DNA of 31,695 bases from Chlorokybus atmophyticus (GCA_009103225.1 RHPI01003009.1:166348-198042), one strand, 5' to 3'; shown: positions 1-10,720, counted from the stretch's first letter. Made by a program: numbers and translations. Notes: generated by a model not told the origin, from the letters alone.

Positions 1-175
1 CCCCCGCCGGGCACGCTGCATCAACTCAAGTGCTAGACATCAGTACAGGCGTCATCGCTTCAAGGCAGCAACCACGCAGAATCTCTAATAAAACGCGTAA
101 CCTCCACCTTTTGCAAGTCGTAATGTCTATCTCCATACACGACCAGAACTACCATTGAAAGCTGTACAGGGGGCG

Positions 176-2069
176 TCATTCAGTCTTGTCAAACCGCATC
201 GGGACGTCCAGCATACCAAGGCAGCAGAGCCCCGAGAGCAAAATAATCAGCAAGATAGCGCCCTGCCAGCACACGTGTCACATGAGCACCAGACTGACTC
301 ATAGCACATGTCAGAATGAGGTTAAGCAGAGAAGACTTCATGCACTTGCTAACACACCCACACCCACACACAGATGCATAGCAACAGAATGTTGCTTACA
401 ATAACCAGGCCCTCAAGTGTTGCCACTCTTGTCATGCACTTCTCGTCGCATGTGTTGTTGGTGACCTCCTGCAGAAGCCTTCGCCTGAACGGCTGGCCGT
501 CACTGTCTGGCGCAGTTACATCCGACGTGTACACCAACGCATACGGTACATTCGCGCTGTGGAGATGATCAACAAGCCGTTGGAACCTTGAAACTGCGTG
601 TGAATGCAATCAGTACTACTGCAGTGGCAGACTATGCATGCTCGACATGCAAATATGACAAGGTCAAACTGGCGCTAGCATGGCTGCAAGCTCGAACCTT
701 CTGAAGAAAGCACCGACGCCACAACAGGATACTCATTGTAGTCAGGGTTGACAGCTGCGTCCGAGCACACCAGTAACAAATCTGCCGGTGAGTCAACAGG
801 GCGTTGTTGTCGGTGGCGAAGAAACTCCTGTGACCAGCAATGCTGCGCATAAGCCAACACTTCAAGGTCAAGCCTGTTGTCACAAGTCTTACTTACATCA
901 ATTGTGGCGTCGGTGCTCAGGTGCGTTACACTCTCGGGCACTTCGCGACAGTTGCCAGCTGCGTAGACTTTGCCTGCAGTCTGCTCGTTGGGCCTAAATG
1001 TGAACGCATCAAACATGTCTGCAGCAATCTGCCCATAGCTGGGCCCCAAAGACACATATGCAAGTGTCAGAGAAGATTCTGCCGAGCTGAGCGCATCCTG
1101 TGTGCCAAAGAATAGTCAGACATGTACTGCAGCAGTATGGCGCCGTCTTTATGCATTGCAAGATACTTGCCTTCAGAGGCTGAAGCGTGCTGTCCGGGCC
1201 GTACTGTGCCAGGTCATGCGACCGGATCTGCACAGTATGCACATGCATGCCCTTACTGGTGATTGACAAGTTCCAGTGCCAGTGCCACTACAAACCCTCC
1301 CTTGGCTTACCTGGCTGCCGATGTATACCACAACAACTGCTGGTGGTTCTTGCGAAACGAACTGTTTGTGTATGTACGGAGCAGCCCACTGCGCGTCCCC
1401 TTTCTGCCACACAAGAAGTCAGCTCATGCATACCAACACGACATACTGCACATTCCACCCCAAGACAAGCAGGTATCAACCAGCGCAAAGCAGCATTGCA
1501 ATCTTGAATGTAACACATGCAAGTATCACTATTGCTGAGTAAGTAAGACCCTACAGAACAGGCACTGCGATGTTACTGAAAGGATACAGATCAACTGCGG
1601 CTGTGTTGATGACATGACAATTTGGCACGTCATGCAACTCTAAGCCGTTGCGGGAGGGTCGTTGCACAAGTTGTACCTGCTGCTGCAAGATCAAGCTGCC
1701 AATGACGCCTTCCGCCAACGTGCCGCTCTCAATGGTTTGGTACACCACTCGAGAACCCTCCCCAAAGTACCTAATGCGGCAAACTCAGTGCAATGAAACC
1801 GCGCCTATCCATAATTTAGTAGAGGCTGATAGCACACAGTGCCCCATGCTTTAGCAAACGCTAGTGTTGGCAGCAGCAGACTCAGAAGAAGAGTCCCCAG
1901 CATTATTCATGTGAACTGAAGCCTTGCGCCAAGTTGTAGCAAACGTTGTCTCTTACCCTCTGTTGCTGATTAGAAAAGCGGGCGCAAGGATGGAGGCCTG
2001 AGCTGTGCCAGCAGCCACAAGAAGGCAAACAGCAACAGCAGCGTATGCGCAACCCCTGAGCGGTGTCAT
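176..2069 (-). CDS. Ac45/VOA1-type V-ATPase accessory membrane protein, 7 exons, 382 aa
   Basis: Exons read on the minus strand: 2069-1957, 1770-1566 (3' end uncertain), 1403-1311, 1227-1171, 1097-698, 593-400, 262-176. All other junctions agree in phase. Residues 1-26 form a signal peptide (MTPLRGCAYAAVAVCLLVAA), followed by a luminal region with APAFLISNRG, VVYQTI and VVVVYIGSQ. Near the C-terminus are a CDEKC pair and LEGL, then one membrane segment (about 352-371, GAILLIILLSGLCCLG) and a short tail MLDVPMRFDKTE. This end strongly resembles the Ac45/VOA1 transmembrane domain of plant proteins such as the Arabidopsis At3g13410 type. By family it would be a type I secretory-pathway membrane protein linked to V-ATPase assembly; that role is inferred. 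Intron 4 uses a GC donor (AAG|gcaagt). The end of exon 2 has only weak donors (after GCA at 1566, or one codon further). It is head-to-head with the S26-like gene. Family assignment is moderate; the exon structure is good. Confidence 0.68.
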
Positions 2070-2428
2070 GGCTGGGGGCACCGCCGCCTACGACGCCGCC
2101 TGCGCCACCGACACCGTTGGTGTAGGGCTGGGTTAAGAAGTAGGGCTTGCTGCTAAGCATTGAAGTCCATCTGTTAAGGTGGTTTACACTTCTTAACAAC
2201 AAGCAATTACGCTTTCAGCTTGCTTCCAAATGCTTTCCATTGCATATATAGCTTCAAACCCTAAGCCCGTCGTGGGTGACGTGGCAGCGGCGACAGCAGC
2301 TGTGGGGTGGGCGGCGGCGAGGGGAAGACCGTGTGCAACGTCGCTTGTGCTGCTAGCCGCGGACTGTCTGTGACGGCACCATTAGAAGGAGGAAGAGGAG
2401 GTGGAGGAGGAGAAAGACGAGCAAGAGG
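2070..2428. promoter_or_regulatory. Divergent promoter with telo-box
   Basis: The 359 bp between the two start codons must hold both promoters. It carries AAACCCTAAGCC at 2256-2267, which contains the plant telo-box AAACCCTAA. A TATA-like stretch (gcatatatagc, 2242-2252) lies just beside it. The part next to the plus-strand gene is GA-rich (about 2385-2428). The identical 12-mer recurs in the other head-to-head promoter of the window (18104-18115). The regulatory role is inferred from plant promoters. Confidence 0.5.
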
Positions 2429-3687
2429 ATGTCTGGGCGAGTTGGACTGCGGTACTTGGTCGCTACCTTCAAAGACGGCGTGCTGCCTACGCTTCAGGTG
2501 CGAGTATGATCGGAGGCGACTGCAATTGTCAGACTTTAACTCTGTGTCTGTTAAAATAGTTGTGTGAATGCTCATGCTTGGCCCTATACAGTCATGCTGC
2601 TGGGTTGAAGCACACAGGCAAATTGCTCCTTGAATTGGCTGTCAGCGTCAGAATGGTCTGCGAAGTTTGCTAGCGTCCATGGTCTGCGATAAGTGCGCAT
2701 AGGCTCGTTTGCGCGCACTTAAGTGATTGATGTACTGCTCAGGTCAGGGTTACCGCATCCAAGGCTGGGGTAGCTTGCACATGCCGTTCTGACGTTTGTT
2801 TGGTTGCATGCAGGACTACTACAAGGGTGCGGCGACAGAGGCGTCGGTGGTGGCAGGCATCCAGCAGTGGCTAACGTTAAAGCACAAACTGACATTCACA
2901 ATGCCCGCACCTGCCGACGACTCCATGGCCCCAACATGCACAGGGAAGGACAGGCTGCTTGTGAGGAGCATACCACGACCCTCAACCAGGTAACAGCTTC
3001 ATGGCCGCCCAGCGTTTGCGCTAGCTGGCATAAAAATGGCTTACAAAGCAGTCTTACCACAACATTTACTGTCAGCTTGGGAGACAAGCATGTTGTCTGC
3101 ATTGTGCATTCTTTGGTATGTTGTAAGCAGCATCATGTACATGCTTGACAGGAACGTGTTTGTGGGTGACTGCGTGGCATTAAAGAGTCCGCTAAAGGAC
3201 GGCGAGCACATGGTCAGGAGGGTGGTTGCAATAGAAGGAGACGAGATGGTGTCCTCAGAAGAATCGCAGGAACCTTTTCAGCTGGATAGGGACCTGTGCT
3301 GGGTGCTTGCAGACAACCCAGCGAGGTCACCAGCGGTGCGCATGAATTTGCACAATAGCCGCGTCTGTTGCAACATTAGAATGCAATCGTACCATTACGC
3401 TCATGAGCGCAATGTCAGCAGGAAGCAACTGATAGTCGAACATTTGGACCACTGCAACTCTCTCGCATTCTGGGCCGAGCTATATACTGCGCGCGATCTG
3501 TGACAGACCATTCGCACATTGAGAACAGGTACTGGATGTTGAGCATACCCAGTATGGTATCTGTTGGGATGTTGTTGTCGTGCTTGGTCACACATTCCTG
3601 TTGCACAGTGAAAGAGCCGCAGCAGCAGATTCGGCGGTGCTCACAGCAGAGCTGGACGTCGAAGACCTCGTGAAGGAGGATGTGTGA
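2429..3687 (+). CDS. Plant-type S24/S26 (mitochondrial inner membrane protease 2-like) protein, 5 exons, 204 aa
   Basis: Exons: 2429-2497, 2814-2989, 3152-3335, 3422-3528, 3609-3687. All phases agree and the total is 615 nt with stop. In order, the protein shows DDSMAPT (nucleophile Ser60 in the S26 box), NVFVGDCVALKSP, MVRRVVAIEGDEMVSS, CWVLADNP, the conserved DSRTFGPL box (147-154), GRAIYC, and an acidic tail ending ELDVEDLVKEDV. This matches the plant S24/S26 group related to IMP2 (At2g31140 type). The general-base Lys of active S26 enzymes (K in KRV) is Arg104 here, so protease activity is doubtful although the Ser is kept. No clear N-terminal membrane anchor is visible. The start is the first ATG with an open, phase-correct exon. 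Donors 1 and 3 are gtgcg-type. Confidence 0.85.
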
Positions 3688-6002
3688 CTGCCTGTGTGGG
3701 TTGCATTGTTACTTGGCGATACTGGTCAGCAAGGCAAACAGGTTAGGGCTATTTACTGTACAGACAGATTGTGGTGGTAAGTTCATCCACGCAAGAGGTA
3801 TGGACGCTCAGCAGCTGGCAGGACCAGTGCCCCTGGTGCACTTGCTCTGCCTGCTCTCTAGCTGTTATTGATAGTAATTGCTTGCGGTTCTCTCTAGTGT
3901 CTGTGCGTTGGCGTGCTGTTGATGATGAGCAGCGTCTATTGCACTATTCTTCCGTGGGTGACAAGAGGTTTTGCATCAGCGTGTGGACATGTATGATGTG
4001 CTGTGTTGGCTATTGCTTTGTGAGGGCTCTTTGATCAATATAAATGATGTATACAACATTTGACACATGTCTCATTCATGGGTGACATTTTCATTGACAA
4101 CTTGTTGTATAACATATGCAATACACAGATCCTTCATTGTTTGAGTTGACTGCAGCCAGACCAAAAAGGTCTCAGTTTTTAACCATATTGCCATCGCTGC
4201 TGTTGTGCACTCTTTGTCATATATGCATTGCACATTTACTAAAGCACGACATGATGTTGCGAGTAGTACGCATAATTTGTCATCCTCATGTTACATTCAA
4301 TATGCGGTTCATCATGCTGCAGCTATAGAAAATCTCAATGCCACACCGAGCAACCCGCATGCACACGAATGTTAATGGGTGTTTAAACACATCATAACCA
4401 ACGGTAGAGTTGCGTTTATAGCAAAATCTGGCATTCCCTCGGGGCCACGTGCATGAAGCAAGCAATGTGCTAACTGCAAACAAACAGTAGCACACTCCAT
4501 TTGCATGGGGGCCAAGGTAGAATTAACCTAGCTATCACCAACCATGACCGCTATGACGACTAGGACTACTTGAACCCTTCAGCAGGAGTGGGGTGGGAGA
4601 GGGTAGAGGCAATCATGCAAAGAAGGAAGTAGCAACCTGATATTTACACAAACACCTGCTTATTGTCGCCACTTGAACAATTAAGCATGCTTAGTTTATG
4701 TGGGCATGGTCGTCCTTGTTGTCGTCATCGTCACATGTGCCTTTAACTCACCTTTTGCCCATTTGCCTTGCTTAGGTATACTTAAGGTAACCAACAGCTG
4801 AAGTCTTGTTTGCCTTGGCTTGCTTTGCACATAGGACCCAGCACTTTAAGCTACCAGGTTTTATGTGTGTTTTTATGAAGTCCTTGCTGTTGCTGCCACC
4901 TCAAAGTCTACTTGCTTCTTCCTCATCTTGGTGTTTACTTCATTGTAATACATGTGCTGCACTGCTCTGCAGATATAATCGGCCGCTACCCGCAGCCGGT
5001 CTCGATCTACCATGCGTGTCATTGCGCAAACGTGTAAAATGCAAGTGTGTAAATGCAAGCGTGTGCACACAACCAGCAACACGGCAAAGGCAATGTAATT
5101 GCATTTATGAGCTAAGAGCAACCACCCCCGGAGGTTGTGCTTATCAGTAATTTGAGTGGTTGAGTTCTTTGTGTGTGCTGTGTGTATTGATTTTCCGGCC
5201 CTCTATTCTGCTTCATACCGTATGGTAAGTGTAGTTAAATGTATGGTTTGAGAATAAGTCTTGCAGCATCCAAGGTTCCCGCATGGCCATTTTCAAAAAC
5301 TGTGCATGGCTACAGCTCATGCAATTGTTCAATCGGTGCGTTTAGTGAATACGTTTCAGCAGTGTTCACCAACCTCTGAAACATGTTCAGCGAACAGGAG
5401 CCGAAGAAAGCCGGGTAGGGTCAGGCCTTCAGGATTGCTGCTAACCAAAACCTTAACCGCGAATACCCATGCCAATGGCGCTAGCAGTGCCTGTGGTGAC
5501 AACGGCGGCGGCGGCGGCGGTGGTGGTGGCGCTGTTCTCGTAGCGCTACTTGTGCGACGCGCATCGTCGCATTACAGGCCTGTCACAAACCCAATGGAGC
5601 AAACAGCAACGGTCCGTCTCTTTATATTCTCTATACTGGCCTTGCAAACAGCTGTTGGATACTGCTGCTTCTTCTCTCTGCTCATGCCTTTAGCATTGCT
5701 GAAGCGCCAGCTCTTTTATTATTCTGTATACAATCTTCTTGTCCATTGACGTTTGAGTGAGTCTTGCGCTGTATCCAAGTTAATTGTGCTGATTCTCCTT
5801 GTTTTGCTGAGCTCAGTGTGCAAGCAGCATTTGCGTAGACTAACATACGTACTGTGAGGCGACTAGCACATGCTTTCTCGATTTAGAGTCCCGTTATGTA
5901 GTACTGTTGTGTAGCTTTTTTGATAGTTCAAAGCTGCTAGTAGCTTCACCGAGACTTACCAAGACTAAGCCTGCTGCTCAATGCTGCAATGTTGTTGACT
6001 GC
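3688..6002. other. Gene-poor spacer; 5' part of the Rxt3 gene may lie at its right end
   Basis: I see no convincing coding exon here. The stretch is mixed-composition DNA with TGTG/GCATGC words. At 5504-5530 there is a GGC/GGT triplet run. A short open start at 5383 (MFSEQEPKKAG followed by gtaggg) could be a leader exon of the downstream Rxt3-type gene, but its phase does not join to the exon I can support, so I leave it unassigned. Confidence 0.4.
5504..5530. repeat. GGC/GGT triplet repeat
   Basis: Pure run of GGC units passing into GGT units. It lies in the spacer before the Rxt3-type gene. It is probably a simple-sequence tract of a leader or promoter region; no reading frame around it is convincing. 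Confidence 0.7.
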
Positions 6003-8360
6003 ATGCTTGCGCCTCACCACACACAGGCAGAGGCTGATTGGGACGGCGGGCTTGCGAGGTTGCAAACGGACGAGAAGCTTGACGACGAGCTGGAAGAAGA
6101 GGAAGACGAGGCGGGAGGATCTTATGCAGCGGGCCGGCCAAGATTGGACGCCACCACCACGAACACCACTACCAACAACAACACTACCAACAACAAGAAC
6201 AACAACACTGACATTGACAGCAACAACGCTGAGAAGACGGTGGCAGCACCCAACTCAGCAGCCGTCACTGCCCATCCAACCACCGCGCCTGCCTCCAACA
6301 ACAATGCCAACAGCAGCCACAATAGCAAGAAGCCTCCTGCGTCTGGCACTGCCACAGACAAGGTGGGGGGAAACAACAACAACGACAGCGTTGTTCCTGA
6401 CAATGCGGGTGCTGCGGACAAGGGTGAGGCGGGTGGAGGCGGTGGTGACGATGACGAGGGCGAAGCTGAGGAGATGGAGGTTGGTGGCAAGGGCGGGAAG
6501 GGCGAGCGCACGAAGCGGATCCTCCGGCCGAGGTCGCATGGACGGGAGCGCTCGCGACGCCACAAAGACGCGCCTCCGCTCTCCAACCCAGAAGGGTGCG
6601 CGTGCATATGCGTACGTGGTGGTTGTAAGCACACGTGTGTCATTTGTCAATGGCATTACGTCAAGATCGCCAGTGCAATAGTTGTACGACGTGCGCAGAT
6701 TCAACATGCAATGCAACTAGTTGCAGCATTCACATGCCAACGTCATGCGGCAGCCTTCTGTATACATATGCTATATTACTTGCTAGTGTGACTAGCTTAA
6801 TGGTTACTGCAGAGTGTGTCTACTCGAGTTGAGGTTGTGGTGCATGCTTTGTGGCCTCTCTGGGCCTTATGCTGTGTGTGCATGCGCGTATCCAACTGTG
6901 GTGTGTACGTGCCTGTTGGTTATAACTTATCCTCTGCTGTTGTGTATGCAGGCACCCAGGTATGTCAAGAGCACCCTCGACATTGTCAACTCACGCCATT
7001 TCCAGCCCTGTCTGCTAGTCTTTTGTGCATGTTGCACCTGTTCGCTCCTTCGCTGTTGCAGTGCTTTTGTGCGCAGGTTGCACGTTGTGACTGTTGATTT
7101 CATGTCCATGTGTGAACAGTGTTGCTTTATCGCGAGGGCGAATCGCTCGACCTGGCGAGGCACTTAGCGAGCAGCCATAACAACACCAACAACAGCGCGA
7201 CAGACAACTCGGGTGGCGCGCTAGTGGAGGTGCGGGTGCCCGCAGCGTCAGTGAGCCTTGGAAACAGGGCCGTGAGGTCGAGGCAACTGTGGGGCACGGA
7301 TGTGTACACGGAGGACTCGGACGTGGTGGCGGCCCTCACGCACGCGGGTTTCTACACGCCGGCGTTGCACCCGCCCCCGCCAGTAGTGTCGGAGCTGCGC
7401 GCCACGCTGCGCATACTGCCCCCGCGGCGCGAGGGCTACGTGTCCTCCGCGCGCAACGGCGTGCGTTCCCGCGCGTGGGGCCCGCCCGTCTCTCACAACG
7501 GCGGGTGCAGCTACCGCATCGAGTCATGCAAGGTGGTCACGCCGAAGGGCGAGTCGGTCAACCTCCGGCCCATCCTGCGGGCGCGCCTCCCCGCCCTCTG
7601 TCCAACCCTCCTGCCCGCCGCCGGCAACGGTCCCATCCACACCGCGCCCGGCACTCGCGCAGCCAGCTGGCGCACAAACACCCACCACGCCCGCACCGCT
7701 CAGGAAGTAACCCTCCAGTACAACCTGTGCAACGAGCCGTGGCTTAAGTATGCCATGGCCGCCCTCGCTGACCGCGGACCAGAGCCCCGAGACTACACCT
7801 CTGCGCGCCTCGGCAATGAGGTGAGCACTTGCGCCAAGTCAATAGTCACAGTAATCTGTGCGCGCGCTCAAAGTAACGCCCCCAAGAATGCAAGCAAGGA
7901 CTGTTGCCCATTGCCTGGGTCAATTGGAGTGAGAACTACCTTGCAACTGGTTGCTTTCAACTGCCTGTGTGTGTATGTGCGCGCGCTTGCATGTATTCTA
8001 CGTGAACCGCAGCTGTTCAGTCTCACAACATACTGACCAAAACAGGTGCTGCTGCTTGAGACGCACCGAGCGCGGTTTGAGCTGGCGTGCGTGCACGACG
8101 CGAAGAGGTTGTACAGGTTCTCACGGTGTCGGCGGCTGATGGCGGCGGACGCCCTGCGCACGGTGAAGCTGCCGCTGCCGGTGCCGGACGAGGCGGATGT
8201 GCTTGAGAGCAACCTGGCATGGGAGGACCTGCAGTGGGCCCCGTCGGGCGTGTACGTGCGCGGTCGCCACTACCCGCTCGCGCGCATACACTTCCTCTAC
8301 GTTGATCTCGAACAAAGGGCAGGCGCCGCCACCATCCCCGAAGTGTCCACAGACAGCTGA
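6003..8360 (+). CDS. Rxt3/HDC1-type histone deacetylase complex protein (5' end uncertain)
   Basis: Supported exons: about 6003-6595, a possible 8-nt microexon 6952-6959, 7120-7820, 8046-8360 (stop TGA 8358-8360). The model from ATG 6003 gives 538 aa; a splice acceptor at 6024-6026 (cacacacag) means the true start may lie upstream. The N-terminal third is low complexity: an acidic run, then Asn/Thr-rich (NTTTNNNTTNN), Gly/acidic and basic (RTKRILRPRSHGRERSRR) stretches. The second half is the Rxt3 domain, with SRQLWGTDVYTEDSDVVAAL, HAGFYTP, ELRATLRILP, NGVRSRAWG, CSYRIESCKVV, VTLQYNLCNEPWLKY and, in the last exon, LLETHRARFELACVHDAKR. Rxt3 in yeast and HDC1 in Arabidopsis are subunits of Rpd3-type deacetylase complexes, so a nuclear chromatin role is expected. 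Exon 7120-7820 is clearly GC-richer than its surroundings. Confidence 0.85.
6952..6959 (+). other. Candidate 8-nt microexon of the Rxt3-type gene
   Basis: GCACCCAG sits between a good acceptor (tgtgtatgcag) and a near-perfect donor (gtatgtc). The preceding exon would end in phase 2 at 6595 (gaagg|gtgcgc) and the next begins needing phase 1 at 7120. An 8-nt insert is exactly what links them, giving EG-HP-VLLYREG. The alternative is direct splicing from a gtaagc donor at about 6627, which also keeps frame but has a weaker exon-side consensus. Confidence 0.45.
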
Positions 8361-8638
8361 CAAACAACACCGTGTGTTGTGTTGCACATGTTTATGTCTA
8401 TATTGTCGCTGCTGCATTGCCGCTGTCGGCATATTGTGCAGTGTTGGAATGCAGCACGCGCACATGCACAAACTACAGTATGCATAGTTAATGACTGCGA
8501 CATGCATATGTTGTCTGTTCCCGATGCATCTCACACCAACCAATGATCTGGGTTGAAGGCAATGCTTTTGGGTAGCATCAGGTTGTCATGGCACTTGTGA
8601 GCATGTGATGGCATGCAAGCGTGTTGCACTTGTGTGTG
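8361..8638. other. Convergent 3' spacer
   Basis: Short spacer between the stop of the Rxt3-type gene (+) and the stop of the LD-carboxypeptidase gene (-). It holds the 3' untranslated regions of both. No further gene is seen. Confidence 0.6.
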
Positions 8639-10431
8639 TCACGCAAACCACAGGGTGGCTTCGGTGGGATCGATAACAGCAAGGGCGTTCAAACGGACGA
8701 CTCTATTGTCCAAGATGTGTCCCACTGGCAGCTTATGCAACACTGGCAGGTGAGGAGGCACTTTCATGTGCCGCAGCCAAAACTCTGCAGCTTCAAACTG
8801 CTGGTCCGCATCGCTGTCGTTGCCGCCATCATTTGCCTGCGTGAAGGCCCCGAGCACGAGCCCCGCGAGATTCTCCCACAGCTTCCCCCCGCACGACTGC
8901 ACCAGCTGAGTCACCATCCTATCCACCTTGTACCACGGCTCGTTCACTGGACGCCAACAGTGCCAGTGTGAGATTACGCCCTACACTGGCATGTACGCAC
9001 ATGCTCACGTTTATGTGCATGCGCATTGTGTGAGACAGGATGCGCGCGTGCGCGTGCATGTGCATGCTGTTGATGTGTACGCGTGTGGACACATTTGAAT
9101 TAGCACGCGCTACAAGCGTACCATCTTCAAGCAGCAGAATTGCACCGTCATAGTCTGGAGCCCAGGGTGTGCCACACATAGACGCAAGCAGCGTCAGGTT
9201 ACCCCCGACAACCCTCCCGCAAGCAACGCCTTGGCCGGCCTGCAGGCACTCTCCGAGCAGAGGACTGCAATGAACATCAGAGCTCAGCAGCGCAGTTCTC
9301 AGAGAAGCTTTGCTTTCAACTGTCCCATTGATGAACAGCCTTGTTGCCGGCATCGGCGAGTGGAATGTTGTACATGAGGGGTCTGTTCGGTGCATCCAAC
9401 AGTGCAGCGCCGTCGCATCGGAGAAACCCAAAAACCGCACGCGCGAGAAGAGGTGTTGCTGCGTGTCGTGTTGTTGGGTTTGCTTGACAATGGAGTCCAG
9501 AGCTTCAAGCACACGCGCTGCCCCGTAGCCACCCTATCAGTCACACAACTCCAGTCAGTGTCACATTATCAACAGACACGCACACGCATGTGCACGGGCA
9601 CACCCACCCACACACGCAGACATGCAGGCATAGATGCATGTGCATGTGCAGCGCATACCTTTGCACAGAGGACGTTGATGTAGTCAGCACTGTCTTCCGG
9701 CGGCGTGAGGAGTGCCTTTCCCAGTGCAGAGGCTCGCTCGGCGTCGTCTCCAGCCAAGTAGGGGCAGTGAGCGCACTCGGCACTGCACTGTGGGTCCACC
9801 CGCACCTTCAGGCCAGGCCTGCACAGCGTTGAATGCATATGCTTGCTTTGCAAGTACAATGATGTGAAGCGGAAGTTTGAGAAGGGTCTGCACTGGCATT
9901 GCAATGAATGAACACGAAGAAAAAAATGGCCAGATGATAGAATGAATGTGGATGCATTCATGCATGAATGCTTGAGGGCTGAATGCCTGCAGGAAGGGCT
10001 GCAGCCAACATTGAAGTCTCGATTAGTAGTAATACATTGCATGAGGAGTCACTGCTTGAATCAGGAATAAATGTGGTTGAGAAGACGAGTGAACAAAGAA
10101 AGTATAATTGAATGCACTGAGTGTAAGAGTGAAGGTATAAAAGGCATGCCCTGAATGACTGCCTGACACACGCGTGCATTGCAACAGATTGATTACAAGC
10201 CACTTGCGGAGTCTATTCAGCATGTAGCATGATTGACGCCAGCGCAGGATGGCTATACCACGACGCCAGCGTGGCGCATCCTTCCTGCAGCAGCTGGGCG
10301 CTGACGGCGCCGGAGGGGGCCACCACGCGCACTTCTATGTCGAAGTCCCCGTTGTCGCTGTGGTGCACAACCACGTCGTCGCCCACATTGACATGGGTAG
10401 CGACGCGCATGCCGCCGCCGCCGCCGATCAT
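8639..10431 (-). CDS. S66-family LD-carboxypeptidase (LdcA/MccF-like), 4 exons, 350 aa
   Basis: Exons on the minus strand: 10431-10259, 9818-9659, 9533-9122, 8946-8639. All phases agree. Order of motifs: EVRVVAPSGAVSAQLL (N-terminal strand), YINVLCAK|GGYGAARVLEALD across an intron, FLGFSDATAL with nucleophile Ser149, GGNLTLLASMCGTPWAPDYDG, ILLLED|VNEPWYKVDRMVTQL with Glu247, and KLPVGHILDN with His325. The Ser-Glu-His spacing fits S66 serine carboxypeptidases, which cut the L,D bond of peptidoglycan tetrapeptides or related substrates. No signal peptide or clear transit peptide is visible, so the protein looks cytosolic. The start ATG 10431 is followed by a short Gly run; a second ATG (10413) is possible. 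In an alga the substrate is open: plastid peptidoglycan remnants, bacterial debris or a peptidyl nucleotide. Introns make bacterial contamination unlikely. Confidence 0.88.
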
Positions 10432-10452
10432 CCGTTGTCCCAAGCTCGTTGT

Positions 10453-10485
10453 TGTCACTGCCGGTGTACTCTACCGGGCGCCGGT
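10453..10485. repeat. 33-bp direct repeat, copy 1
   Basis: Exact copy of 10721-10753, beginning tgtcactgccggtg and ending gggcgccggt. It lies just upstream of the LD-carboxypeptidase start codon. The two copies are 268 bp apart. Confidence 0.85.
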
Positions 10486-10530
10486 ACTGGACAAGTCCGC
10501 GACGGCGGTACTGGACAAGTCCGCGGAGCT
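10483..10530. repeat. Two 24-bp tandem units
   Basis: ggtactggacaagtccgcg occurs at 10483-10501 and again at 10507-10525, giving a period of 24 bp. The first unit overlaps the end of the 33-bp repeat. Probably a local slippage or duplication product in the LD-carboxypeptidase promoter region. Confidence 0.8.
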
Positions 10531-10720
10531 GGTGACCGGTCGTGGCCTGCACGCGGCTCGGACAACGGCGACCTCGGAGACCTACATGCGTGTGATGGAA
10601 GATCCGCCGTAGATGTTGTAGTTCACTTTGCTAACTTCCTGATCAGATAGGCAGTGGGAGGTGTATATGACATAGCGCGACACTGCCTGTGTGGCCCTCC
10701 TTGTAATATACGTTTATGTG

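Noticed and set aside
871-893. Apparent 23-nt intron (gtaagt...acaacag, minus strand) inside exon 5 of the Ac45-like gene
   Set aside because: Too short to splice and its removal breaks the frame; the continuous reading joins correctly to exon 6.
1228-1256. Apparent 29-nt intron beginning gtaagg in the Ac45-like gene
   Set aside because: A perfect CAG|gtaagc donor upstream (1310) gives a normal-sized, phase-correct intron ending at the same acceptor.
2261-2575. Minus-strand open frame with Pro-rich stretch
   Set aside because: Antisense of the GA-rich promoter and first exon of the S26-like gene.
5261-5749. 162-codon plus-strand open frame containing a Gly run
   Set aside because: Composition follows the GGC repeat and no domain is visible; it cannot be joined in phase to the Rxt3-type exons with a good donor.
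6122-6643. Long minus-strand open frame rich in Leu, Val, Ser and Pro
   Set aside because: It is the antisense of the low-complexity N-terminal exon of the Rxt3-type gene; the hydrophobic runs are reversed Asn/Thr codons.
7127-7696. Several Arg/Ala-rich minus-strand and alternative plus frames
   Set aside because: Produced by the GC-rich Rxt3 exon; the true frame shows the family motifs.
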